NCBI GenBank assembly: GCA_934133005.1
Contig: CAKPAI010000006.1
Coordinates: 1 to 64,000, forward strand
Direction of reading: 5' to 3'
Length of the DNA stretch: 64,000 nt
Source of the DNA: an uncultured Clostridia bacterium
GTDB lineage: Bacteria; Bacillota; Clostridia; TANB77; CAG-508
A program made the position numbers and the translations under genes. Below the pieces are notes generated by a model. That model worked only from the letters and a program-made list of their open reading frames with translations, was not told where the DNA came from and did not search any database. The first letter of the stretch is position 1, and every line of letters starts with the position of its first letter. Of the stretch, positions 1 through 7,276 are shown piece by piece.

Positions 1-537
1 TCACAATATAGAACTTATGGTAAAGCTAGATGTAAATGCCATGAAATTAAAGAATCAGACATAATTATACATTTTAAAGAATTTTTAAAATTTACTAAAA
101 ATAAATACATAGATGAAATAAATAAAATACAGCTACAAACAAAAACTAATGCTAAAACAAATAATAAAGAAAAAATCAAATTTGAAATTGAAAGCTTAAA
201 TGCTGAATACAAAGTTTTAATTAGCCAAAAAATTAAGGATTTAACTAATAATACAAATGAGTATCAACGAGAAATGATTGAAAATACATATAAAGAATTG
301 GAAAAAGATAAAACTAATCGTATAGAACAATTACAAAAACTATTAGAACAACAGCAAGAAGATTTAGACACAGAAAAAATAAAAAGATTAAAAACGGCAA
401 TAGAATATTTTGATGATATTCTAAAATCTAATGAACCAAATAGATATATTTTAGAGTGTTTAATTGATAAAATATGGATTTATCACGATAAAAGTGTGAA
501 ATTCGAGCTAAAACCTGAAATTAGTCGATTAATATAA
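1..537 (+). CDS. Large serine recombinase, C-terminal part (5' end outside window)
   Basis: The frame is open from base 1 to the TAA at 535-537. The visible part starts with a zinc-ribbon-like stretch (R-C-K-C-H-E-I) followed by a long lysine/glutamate-rich coiled coil and a short beta-type tail (WIYHDKSVKFELKP). This order (recombinase zinc ribbon, coiled coil, C-terminal strand) is that of the C-terminal DNA-binding region of large serine integrases from phages and integrative elements. The resolvase catalytic domain must lie upstream of the window. The gene ends about 10 bases before a truncated peroxiredoxin gene, the usual place for an integrase at the end of its own element. A transposon TnpX/TndX-type recombinase is equally possible. 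Confidence 0.75.
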   Translation, partial: SQYRTYGKARCKCHEIKESDIIIHFKEFLKFTKNKYIDEINKIQLQTKTNAKTNNKEKIKFEIESLNAEYKVLISQKIKDLTNNTNEYQREMIENTYKELEKDKTNRIEQLQKLLEQQQEDLDTEKIKRLKTAIEYFDDILKSNEPNRYILECLIDKIWIYHDKSVKFELKPEISRLI

Positions 538-560
538 TATCCCCAAATTGAAGGCTTTTA
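538..560. other. Probable element/chromosome junction (attachment site region)
   Basis: Homology to peroxiredoxin begins abruptly at 551-556, directly before the Phe-Thr-Pro-Val-Cys catalytic motif. Immediately upstream is the stop of a large serine recombinase. The crossover core should therefore fall in roughly 538-560. The other end of the element is not in the window, so the core dinucleotide cannot be defined. The junction is inferred, not seen as a repeat. Confidence 0.5.
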
Positions 561-1213
561 CCCCTGTATGTACCACTGAAATGGTAGCTTTTGCAAGAGC
601 AAATACATATTTTGAAAAAGCAAATTGTAAATTATTAGGTCTTAGTATTGATAGCAATCCGTCACATTTGGCATGGGTATATGATATATTTTTAAAAACT
701 GGAATAACCATCCCTTTTCCGATTATTGCAGATAGAAGTGGAGAAATTGCAAGAAAATATGGAATGGTTTCAAGTGCAATATCAAATACTGAAACAGTAA
801 GAAATGTATTTGTAATAGATGACAAACAAGTAGTAAGGGCAATTTTAGTGTATCCGATTAATATAGGAAGAAATATATCGGAAATTTTAAGGATTGTGAA
901 AGCTTTACAGACGAGCGAGGCAAATAATTTAATGACACCCGCAAATTGGGTACCATGTGAGCAAATGATTGTAAAAATGCCACAAACATTTAAGGAATTA
1001 GAAGAAAGAAATAAAAATGTTGAAAAATACAAAAATGGAATGAATTGGTATTTATCATTTGAAGAACCAAAAAAATGTGAAATAGAAGAAAAAAGAGCTG
1101 ATACATATAGTGAAAAGAAAATCGAGAAAAATAATGAGAATAATGTAATGAAAAATAGAAGTATAGAAAATATAAGAAATCCAAGAACAATACAATGGAG
1201 AAATTTTAAATAA
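548..1213 (+). pseudogene. Peroxiredoxin, 5'-truncated at the catalytic cysteine
   Basis: The product resembles the AhpC/Prx6 family of thiol peroxidases: F-T-P-V-C-T-T-E with the peroxidatic cysteine at residue 8 of the open frame, followed by Y-x-x-x-K-T-G-I-T-I-P-F-P and V-x-R-A-I-L-V-Y-P. Family members normally have about 45 residues before this cysteine (thioredoxin-fold strand and helix); here they are missing and the frame opens with a TTG just 3' of a recombinase gene. The likely explanation is integration of a mobile element into the gene, the 5' half lying at the far end of the element. The last 55 residues are a charged lysine/glutamate-rich extension not usual in the family. Excision could restore the gene; as it stands it probably makes no active enzyme. 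Confidence 0.75.
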
Positions 1214-1275
1214 CTATTTTATTTTTATTATTAATATGCTAAAATTTGTTTAGTAAAAAAATAAGGGAGTTTTCT

Positions 1276-1605
1276 ATGGGAACAAAAGAAGAATGGGAAG
1301 AGATTGAAAAAGCCTATCAAAAAAGAGAAAATGAAATAAAAGAACAATATGGAGTAGATATAACAAAATTAGAAAAGGATTCAGAAAAAACTAAGAAAAA
1401 AATAAGAAAAGCTAATAAGTTTTTGGAAAAATTATTAAAGATTTTATTAACTATTATAATTATATCTTTAATAGCTTGTATTGCTTTACTTATTCTTGCT
1501 TGGAGATATGCTAAAGCTAGGACGGAAGAAGAATTAAGAAGGAAAAATAGTGGAGTTAAAAGTTTTGACTTTATAGAATATTATATAAAAAAAGAGGAAG
1601 AATAA
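1276..1605 (+). CDS. Small membrane protein with N-terminal coiled coil, unknown function
   Basis: 109 residues from the ATG at 1276, which has an AAGGGAG Shine-Dalgarno 7 bases upstream; an upstream TTG at 1246 has no such site. Residues 1-55 are highly charged and likely coiled coil, one strong transmembrane segment follows (about 56-82, rich in Ile/Leu), then a short charged tail. I do not recognise a family. It is followed after 18 bases by the DUF1540 gene, with which it may be cotranscribed up to the terminator at 1809-1836. Confidence 0.6.
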   Translation: MGTKEEWEEIEKAYQKRENEIKEQYGVDITKLEKDSEKTKKKIRKANKFLEKLLKILLTIIIISLIACIALLILAWRYAKARTEEELRRKNSGVKSFDFIEYYIKKEEE

Positions 1606-1623
1606 TCCTAAAGGAGGATTATT

Positions 1624-1809
1624 ATGAGTCAAACGAATAAAGAAAAACAAACGATAAATTGTACAGTAACATCTTGTAAATACAATAATAATCAAAGACA
1701 ATTATGCAATTTGGAGAATATAATAGTTACACCAGTTCAAGGATGTAATACTAAAAAATCAGATGAATCAATGTGTTCAAGCTATAAGAATGAAAAAAAT
1801 AAAGAATAA
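1624..1809 (+). CDS. DUF1540-domain cysteine-rich small protein
   Basis: 61 residues. The pattern C-T-V-T-S-C-K-Y-N ... C-N-L-E-N-I-I-V-T ... C-N-T ... C matches the DUF1540 family: four spaced cysteines, the first pair as C-x4-C-x-Y-N, probably binding a metal. Such small proteins are common in clostridia and bacilli, often near stress or sporulation genes, without an established function. The start has a good AAGGAGG Shine-Dalgarno at 1611-1617. A Rho-independent terminator begins at the stop codon. Confidence 0.75.
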   Translation: MSQTNKEKQTINCTVTSCKYNNNQRQLCNLENIIVTPVQGCNTKKSDESMCSSYKNEKNKE

Positions 1810-1836
1810 AAGCTCTTCAATAAGAGCTTTTTATTT
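1809..1836 (+). terminator. Rho-independent terminator after DUF1540 gene
   Basis: AAGCTCTT / AAGAGCTT form an 8-bp stem with a 4-base loop, followed by a T-rich run. It lies between the DUF1540 gene and the tRNA on the opposite strand and could also stop the tRNA transcript. Confidence 0.85.
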
Positions 1837-1911
1837 TGGTTGGGGTACTAAGATTCGAACTTAGGAATGTCGGAGTCAGAGTCCGATGCCTTACCGCTTG
1901 GCTATACCCCA
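1837..1911 (-). tRNA. tRNA-Gln (anticodon CTG)
   Basis: The reverse strand folds as a full cloverleaf: acceptor stem TGGGGTA/TACCCCA, D arm GCC...GGC, anticodon stem TCGGA/TCCGA with loop C-T-CTG-A-C, T arm CTAAG-TTCGAAT-CTTAG, discriminator A and an encoded CCA (1837-1839). The U1-A72-type acceptor end and the loop sequence are typical of glutamine tRNAs in Firmicutes. A CTG anticodon reads CAG; the TTG isoacceptor must be elsewhere. Confidence 0.93.
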
Positions 1912-1976
1912 ATATTATGTACTTTCGTATAATAACACAAATTAAACAAAAAAGCTAGTCAAAAAGTAAAAAAAAG

Positions 1977-2005
1977 TTGAATAAAAGAATATATTTGTAT
2001 ATAAT
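1977..2005 (+). promoter_or_regulatory. Sigma-A promoter of the deacetylase gene
   Basis: TTGAAT (1977-1982), 17-base spacer, TATAAT (2000-2005). The ATG of the gene follows 27 bases later behind an AAAGGAG site. Confidence 0.75.
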
Positions 2006-2031
2006 AAAACAGAAAATGAAAGGAGAAAATA

Positions 2032-3300
2032 ATGAGAAGAAGTAACAAAAGAAATAATGTTAGAAAAAAGGACTATAAAAAAATAGTTATAGCAATTATA
2101 GTTGCGGTAATAATAGTTTTAGGAATAATTAAAATAACTGTAGAAATTAACAGAAAACCAGAAATTGTTTTAAATGGAGATATAAAAGAAACTATAAATA
2201 TAGGAGAAGAATTTGATGACCAAGGTGCAAGAGCTACTTACAAGGGAAAAGAAATTGATGTTACAAAAGAAGGAGAAGTAGTAAATAGCGTTCCAGGAAG
2301 TTATGTTATTAAATATGTGGCTGATGTTGGAAAAAAGCATGTTGAAGTAGATAGAGTAGTTGAAGTAATTGATAATATAGCACCAGAAATAAATTTAAAG
2401 GGTGAAAATGAAATTAAATTACTAAAAGGTGAGGAATATTCTGAAAGTGGATATACAGCAACTGATAATGTTGATGGAAATTTAACAGAAAATGTACAGA
2501 TAGATAATAAAGTGGATATAAATACAGAAGGAAGTTATGAAGTAATATATACAGTTTCTGACAATGCTGGAAATACAACATCTGTGAAACGAAAAGTAAA
2601 TGTAGAAGAAAGAAAAATTTCAACAAATCCATTAAAGAATGGTCTACCAGTTTTAATGTATCATTTCTTTTATGATAAAACAGACGGAAAAACTAAAACG
2701 AGTGCGATAGATAATAATTATATGGAAGTAACAGATTTTGAAGCTCAGATGAAGTATTTATCAGATGAGAATTTCTATTTCCCTACATGGCAAGAAGTGG
2801 AAGATTATATAGATGGAAAAATTTCACTTCCTGAGAAAAGTGTTGTAATAACAATTGATGATGGAGACGAATCATTTTTTACATATGCACTTCCAATAGT
2901 TGAAAAGTATAATGTTAATGTAACAGAATTTGTTATAACTTCTTGGTATGGATGGCTATGCGAAAAATATCCATCAAAAAATGTAAGTTATCAATCTCAT
3001 TCAGATGGGATGCATGAAGGAGGAGCAAATGGAAAGGGAGTAATGCTTTCGTGGTCATATGACAAAATATTAGATGATTTAAAAACATCTAGTAAAACAT
3101 TAGGAGGAGCAAATATATTTTGCTATCCATTTGGCCAATATAATGAATCAAGTAAGAAAGTGTTAAAAGATGCAGGCTATAAATTAGCATTTACAACTAA
3201 AGGAGGAAGAGTATACAAAGGTAGTGATAAATATGCATTACCAAGAGTAAGGACTTCTAGAACAATGAGTCTAGCATCTTTTAAAGCGATGGTAAATTAA
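2032..3300 (+). CDS. Membrane-anchored Ig-like / polysaccharide deacetylase
   Basis: 422 residues. A basic N-terminus and one transmembrane segment (about 18-38) anchor the protein outside the membrane. Two tandem Ig-like DUF5011/HYR-type domains follow (about 48-112 and 113-192; the second has the signature G-Y-x-A-T-D-N-V-D-G-N-L-T and Y-x-V-S-D-N-A-G-N). The C-terminal half (about 203-420) is a NodB-type carbohydrate esterase 4 domain: V-L-M-Y-H-F at its start, metal-binding I-T-I-D-D-G-D, an H-S-D-G-M-H motif matching the HxxxxH ligand pair, and Y-P-F-G-Q. These enzymes remove N-acetyl groups from peptidoglycan or wall polysaccharide. Own promoter; the downstream ylmH starts 8 bases after the stop. 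Confidence 0.85.
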   Translation: MRRSNKRNNVRKKDYKKIVIAIIVAVIIVLGIIKITVEINRKPEIVLNGDIKETINIGEEFDDQGARATYKGKEIDVTKEGEVVNSVPGSYVIKYVADVGKKHVEVDRVVEVIDNIAPEINLKGENEIKLLKGEEYSESGYTATDNVDGNLTENVQIDNKVDINTEGSYEVIYTVSDNAGNTTSVKRKVNVEERKISTNPLKNGLPVLMYHFFYDKTDGKTKTSAIDNNYMEVTDFEAQMKYLSDENFYFPTWQEVEDYIDGKISLPEKSVVITIDDGDESFFTYALPIVEKYNVNVTEFVITSWYGWLCEKYPSKNVSYQSHSDGMHEGGANGKGVMLSWSYDKILDDLKTSSKTLGGANIFCYPFGQYNESSKKVLKDAGYKLAFTTKGGRVYKGSDKYALPRVRTSRTMSLASFKAMVN

Positions 3301-3308
3301 AAGAGAAT

Positions 3309-4118
3309 ATGAATAGAGAAGAATTATTAGAAAAATATCAGGAAGATGAAGACAGAATTTTTGCAGCTAGTATAATAGACAAAATAAAAATTGCAAAAAC
3401 AAGAAATCAAATTGTAGTAACAGATTTTTTAGATATGTACAAAAAGAAAGTTGCGACAGATGTGCTTAATTATAGTAAGGAAAAAAATTATATATTTTAT
3501 ACAAAATATGAAGAAATGGATAAACCAATTTTGCTAATATTTCCACAAAAATATGAAGATATAATAAGAGAAAATAAATTTGATTATTCAACTATTATAC
3601 AAGTTATAAGAGTTGAACTACCAAATGAATTAAAAGGAAGATACTCTCATAAAGACTATTTAAGTGGAATTATGAAAATGGGAATAAAAAGGGAAAAGGT
3701 TGGAGATATTATAGTGTTTGACGATGGAGCAGATATTTTAGTAAAAGCGGATATTAGTGAATACATATATCAAAATATTAAATTACTTACTAGATTCAGC
3801 AAAGCAAAATTTAAAATATTAAATTTAGAAGATGTGAGAAAACCTAATATAACTAAAAAAGAAATAAGAATTACTGTGCAGACTCCACGTATTGATAGCA
3901 TAGTAAGTGAGCTAATAAATTGTTCAAGGAATGAAGCGACTGATTTAATAAGAGAAAAAAGAGTTTTTGTAAATTATGAGTGTACCTACAGAAATTCTAA
4001 GAATGTTGAAATTGGTGATGTAGTAGTTATTAGAGGAAAAGGTAAATTTAAGATTATAGCAAGTCAAGGTGAAACGAAGAAGGGAAAAATTGCATTTTGC
4101 GTTGAACATTATATATAA
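3309..4118 (+). CDS. ylmH: YlmH/RqcP2-like S4-domain RNA-binding protein
   Basis: 269 residues, the length of the YlmH family. The N-terminal domain starts with E-D-x-x-F-A-A-S-I-I-D and contains the family stretch on G-R-Y-S-H-K-D-Y-L-S-G-I-M-x-M-G. The C-terminus (about 193-255) is an S4 RNA-binding domain: R-I-D-S-I-V-S-E-L ... S-R-N-E-A-x-x-L-I-R-E-K-R-V-F-V-N. In Bacillus YlmH acts in ribosome-associated quality control on 50S-peptidyl-tRNA complexes. It lies close behind the deacetylase gene and probably shares its transcript; usual neighbours in the cell-division cluster are absent here. Confidence 0.88.
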   Translation: MNREELLEKYQEDEDRIFAASIIDKIKIAKTRNQIVVTDFLDMYKKKVATDVLNYSKEKNYIFYTKYEEMDKPILLIFPQKYEDIIRENKFDYSTIIQVIRVELPNELKGRYSHKDYLSGIMKMGIKREKVGDIIVFDDGADILVKADISEYIYQNIKLLTRFSKAKFKILNLEDVRKPNITKKEIRITVQTPRIDSIVSELINCSRNEATDLIREKRVFVNYECTYRNSKNVEIGDVVVIRGKGKFKIIASQGETKKGKIAFCVEHYI

Positions 4119-4166
4119 ATTGTCGAAAAAAGTAGATGAAAAGCCATAAAAAATAAATAAACATAG

Positions 4167-4195
4167 TTGACAACATGAAACATGTGTTCTATAAT
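4167..4195 (+). promoter_or_regulatory. Consensus sigma-A promoter of the Y-family polymerase gene
   Basis: TTGACA (4167-4172), exactly 17 bases, TATAAT (4190-4195): a full-consensus promoter. The predicted transcription start is about 4201-4203, at the ATG itself. Confidence 0.88.
4178..4189. promoter_or_regulatory. LexA (SOS) operator in the promoter spacer
   Basis: AAAC-ATGT-GTTC matches the Gram-positive LexA/DinR box (GAAC-RNRY-GTTC) in all but the first base. It lies between -35 and -10, where bound repressor would block polymerase. The gene controlled, a Y-family polymerase, is a classic SOS target. Confidence 0.75.
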
Positions 4196-4202
4196 AACTG
4201 CA

Positions 4203-5438
4203 ATGGTGATGAATGTGGAACGTTTAATTTTATATATTGATGTAAATAATGCTTTTCTTTCATGGACTGCAGTTGAGAAACTAAATAATGGTGAAGATAT
4301 AGATATTAGAAAAACCCCGGCAGTGATAGGCGGAGATGAAGAAAAAAGAAGTGGTATTGTGCTTGCTAAGAGTCAAATAGCCAAGGAGTTTGGAATAAAA
4401 ACAGGAGAAACTTTGTATATGGCAAGAAAAAAGTGTCCTAATATAAAAGTTTATAAAGGAGATTTTTCAGTATATAGGAAATATTCAAATGCAATGATAG
4501 AAATTTTAAAAAGATATACAGATAAAATTGAAATGAGATCTATTGATGAATGTGCAATAGATATGACGGGATTTTTAAAAAAAGATGAAGACATAATTAA
4601 AAAAGCGAAAGAAATCTCCGAAACGATAAAAAATGAGTTAAAATTTACTGTAAATATAGGTATTGCGCATAATATAATGCTTGCTAAAATGGCATCTGAT
4701 TTTGAGAAACCTGATAAAATTCACACTTTATACGAAAACGAAATACAAGAAAAAATGTGGAATTTATCAGTGTCAAATTTATTGATGGTTGGTAAGAAAA
4801 CAGAGGAAAAACTTAAACTTATTGGAATAAATACTATTGGAGATTTGGCAAAAAGAAATCAAAAAGATATAATTAGAAGATTTGGAAAGTTAGGAAAAAT
4901 TATATGGGAATATGCAAATGGCATAGATAATTCTGAAATAAAAGTAGAGGAGTATTCACCAAAAGGAATTGGAAACTCAGTAACATTGCCAAAAGATGAG
5001 AGTAGCATTGAAAATTTAAATGAAGTATTACTTGCATTATGTGAACAGGTTGCGTATAGGTTAAGAAAGCAAAAAATGAAGACAGATACAATAAATGTTC
5101 AAATAAAAACTAGCAAATTTCAGGTATATTCACATCAAAAGAAAATAAATGATGCGACAGATAGTACTAAAATAATATTTGATGAAGCAAAAAAATTATT
5201 ATATGAATTATACAAAGCATCTAGCAATAAGAACATTAGGCTATTAGGAGTCAGAATTGATACTCTTGTAGAGGAAGAAGAACAACAAATGACTTTATTT
5301 AAAGAAAATAAAATAATGGATGAAAAGCAGAAAAAAGTAGATCAAACAATGGATTACTTAAAAGAAAAATATGGTTATGATATGATAACTAGGGCTGGAA
5401 AAATGCACATATGCAAAATGCTTAGATTAAAAGAATAA
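4203..5438 (+). CDS. dinB: Y-family translesion DNA polymerase (DNA polymerase IV type)
   Basis: 411 residues from the ATG at 4203. Catalytic motifs are I-D-V-N-N-A-F near the start and R-S-I-D-E-C-A-I-D around residue 105, giving the metal-binding Asp and the Asp-Glu pair. The helix-hairpin-helix region (L-M-V-G-K-K-T...I-G-I-N-T-I-G-D-L-A) and little-finger domain follow, and Q-Q-M-T-L-F near residue 365 is a sliding-clamp-binding motif. The upstream in-frame ATG at 4182 lies inside the promoter and LexA box and cannot be used. No Shine-Dalgarno precedes 4203 or 4209, so translation may be leaderless. Expected to be induced by DNA damage and to copy past lesions with low fidelity. Confidence 0.88.
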   Translation: MVMNVERLILYIDVNNAFLSWTAVEKLNNGEDIDIRKTPAVIGGDEEKRSGIVLAKSQIAKEFGIKTGETLYMARKKCPNIKVYKGDFSVYRKYSNAMIEILKRYTDKIEMRSIDECAIDMTGFLKKDEDIIKKAKEISETIKNELKFTVNIGIAHNIMLAKMASDFEKPDKIHTLYENEIQEKMWNLSVSNLLMVGKKTEEKLKLIGINTIGDLAKRNQKDIIRRFGKLGKIIWEYANGIDNSEIKVEEYSPKGIGNSVTLPKDESSIENLNEVLLALCEQVAYRLRKQKMKTDTINVQIKTSKFQVYSHQKKINDATDSTKIIFDEAKKLLYELYKASSNKNIRLLGVRIDTLVEEEEQQMTLFKENKIMDEKQKKVDQTMDYLKEKYGYDMITRAGKMHICKMLRLKE

Positions 5439-5451
5439 AGGAAATAAAATT

Positions 5452-6309
5452 ATGTACGAATTAATTGATGGAAAAAAATTATCAGCACAAATAAGAGCAA
5501 AATTAAAAATTGAAAATGACAAATTAAAAGAAAGAAAAATATTTGCAAAACTTGCAGTGATATTGGTTGGGGATGATAATGCTTCTAAAGTATACGTAAG
5601 AAATAAAAGCAAAGCTTGTAATGAAGTAGGAATTGAATATGAAGAAATTTTATTGGATAATAATACTACAATGGAGAAATTATTATCTGTAATTGATAAC
5701 TTAAATAATAGAAAGGATATACATGGAATATTATTACAAAGTCCAATACCAAGAGGATTGAATATTCAAGAAGCTTTTAATAGAATAAGTCCAATAAAAG
5801 ATGTAGACGGATTTAACCCAGTAAATGTTGGAAAATTAATGACAGGTCAAGAGAGCTTTATACCATGTACTCCATATGGAATAATTAAAATGTTGGAAAG
5901 CTATAATATAAATATAGAAGGAAAGAATGCAGTTGTTATAGGAAGAAGCAATATAGTAGGAAAGCCATTAGCACAGTGTTTATTAAATAAAAATGCCACA
6001 GTAACAATATGCCATTCAAAAACAGAAAACATATGTGAAATAACAAAAAAAGCAGATATTTTAATTAGTGCAGTAGGAAAAAGAAATATGGTAACTGAAG
6101 ATATGGTAAAAGCAGGGGCGGTAGTAATTGATGTAGGAATGAACAGAAACGAAGAAGGAAAATTAGTAGGAGACGTTGATTTTGAAAATGTATGTAAAAA
6201 AACATCTTTTATAACACCTGTACCTGGAGGAGTTGGACCAATGACAATAGCAATGCTTATGAATAATGTAATAAAGGCATGTAAGTTACAAAATGGAGAA
6301 AATAGATAA
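5452..6309 (+). CDS. folD: Methylenetetrahydrofolate dehydrogenase / cyclohydrolase
   Basis: 285 residues, family-typical. Converts 5,10-methylene-THF to 5,10-methenyl-THF and then 10-formyl-THF in the cytosol. Visible signatures: V-G-D-D-N-A-S-K-V-Y-V-R-N-K-x-K-A-C (catalytic lysine), G-I-L-L-Q-S-P-I-P, D-V-D-G-F-N-P-V-N-V-G, the Rossmann motif V-I-G-R-S-N-I-V-G-K-P and P-V-P-G-G-V-G-P-M-T. It follows dinB after 13 bases and overlaps dprA by 17 bases, so these three are likely transcribed together. Confidence 0.95.
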   Translation: MYELIDGKKLSAQIRAKLKIENDKLKERKIFAKLAVILVGDDNASKVYVRNKSKACNEVGIEYEEILLDNNTTMEKLLSVIDNLNNRKDIHGILLQSPIPRGLNIQEAFNRISPIKDVDGFNPVNVGKLMTGQESFIPCTPYGIIKMLESYNINIEGKNAVVIGRSNIVGKPLAQCLLNKNATVTICHSKTENICEITKKADILISAVGKRNMVTEDMVKAGAVVIDVGMNRNEEGKLVGDVDFENVCKKTSFITPVPGGVGPMTIAMLMNNVIKACKLQNGENR

Positions 6310-7195
6310 TGAAGAAGAATATTTTGTTTGGTTTTCAACTCTAAAATTAAAACCAATAATAAAAGTACAATTATTAAGAAAGTACAAAAAATTAAAAAAT
6401 TTATATAATAAAACAGAAGAAGAACTTAAACAAGAGTTTGAAAAGAATACTTTTGCCAATAAAGAGAACAAAAAGATTATTCAAGAGTTAACAAATATTC
6501 AATATAAAAATAGAATCAAAGAAAAGCTTGAAAAAATGAATAAATTAGGAATAAAGATAGTATCATGCTATGATGAAAAATATCCTAAAAACTTATTAGA
6601 AATTTATGATTTTCCAATTTGTTTATTTTATAAAGGAAACATAGAGTTATTGTCAATTAAAAATAAAATTGCAGTAATAGGTTGTAGAGAATGTAGTTCA
6701 TATGGAAAATACGTTGCAGAAAATTTTTCATATGAACTTGCTAAAAAAAATTTTATTGTTGTAAGTGGAGGGGCAAGAGGTATTGATTCGATTGCCCATA
6801 CAGGAGCTATAAACTTCAATAACAGTACAATTGCAATACTAGGAAATAGTTTAGAATATATATATCCGCCTGAAAATAAAAGGCTAGAAGAGAAAATTCT
6901 AGAAAAAGGTGGTTTAATATTATCAGAGTATGGTATTGAAATAGGACCTACTAAATATACATTTCCAGCTAGAAATAGAATTATTAGTGGAATTTCAGAC
7001 GGAGTACTAGTAATTGAAGCAAAAGAAAAAAGTGGAACGGCAATAACTGTTGATTTTGCACTAGAACAAGGAAAGAATATTTATGCAATTCCGGGCAATA
7101 TTACAAGTGTAAAATCTGAAGGAACAAATAATTTAATAAAAACAGGCTCAAAGGTTGTGACTAAAGTAGAAGATATATTAGAAGATTTTTCATAA
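6293..7195 (+). CDS. dprA: DNA processing protein DprA
   Basis: 300 residues. An N-terminal helical region is followed by the DprA Rossmann-like domain: I-A-V-I-G-C-R-E-C-S-S-Y-G, V-V-S-G-G-A-R-G-I-D-S-I-A-H, Y-P-P-E-N, F-P-A-R-N-R-I-I-S-G and Y-A-I-P-G-N-I. DprA binds incoming single-stranded DNA and loads RecA in natural transformation. The protein ends soon after this domain and lacks the winged-helix tail of longer homologues. Start overlaps folD by 17 bases. Confidence 0.93.
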   Translation: MEKIDNEEEYFVWFSTLKLKPIIKVQLLRKYKKLKNLYNKTEEELKQEFEKNTFANKENKKIIQELTNIQYKNRIKEKLEKMNKLGIKIVSCYDEKYPKNLLEIYDFPICLFYKGNIELLSIKNKIAVIGCRECSSYGKYVAENFSYELAKKNFIVVSGGARGIDSIAHTGAINFNNSTIAILGNSLEYIYPPENKRLEEKILEKGGLILSEYGIEIGPTKYTFPARNRIISGISDGVLVIEAKEKSGTAITVDFALEQGKNIYAIPGNITSVKSEGTNNLIKTGSKVVTKVEDILEDFS

Positions 7196-7212
7196 AGTTT
7201 CACTAAAAAGCT

Positions 7213-7241
7213 TTTACTTTTTTACAAATATGTAATATAAT
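7213..7241 (+). promoter_or_regulatory. Probable sigma-A promoter of the PBP1 gene
   Basis: TATAAT at 7236-7241 is perfect; TTTACT at 7213-7218, 17 bases upstream, is a moderate -35. Confidence 0.5.
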
Positions 7242-7276
7242 AGACAATGTATTATTATATATACATGGAGGTATCT

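Noticed and set aside
1912..1965. Promoter for tRNA-Gln on the minus strand
   Set aside because: TTGACT and TATTAT-like boxes exist but the spacing (19-22 bases) is too long to support a call.
4182..4202. Upstream in-frame ATG for the Y-family polymerase
   Set aside because: It lies between -35 and -10 and inside the LexA box, so it is not transcribed from the consensus promoter.
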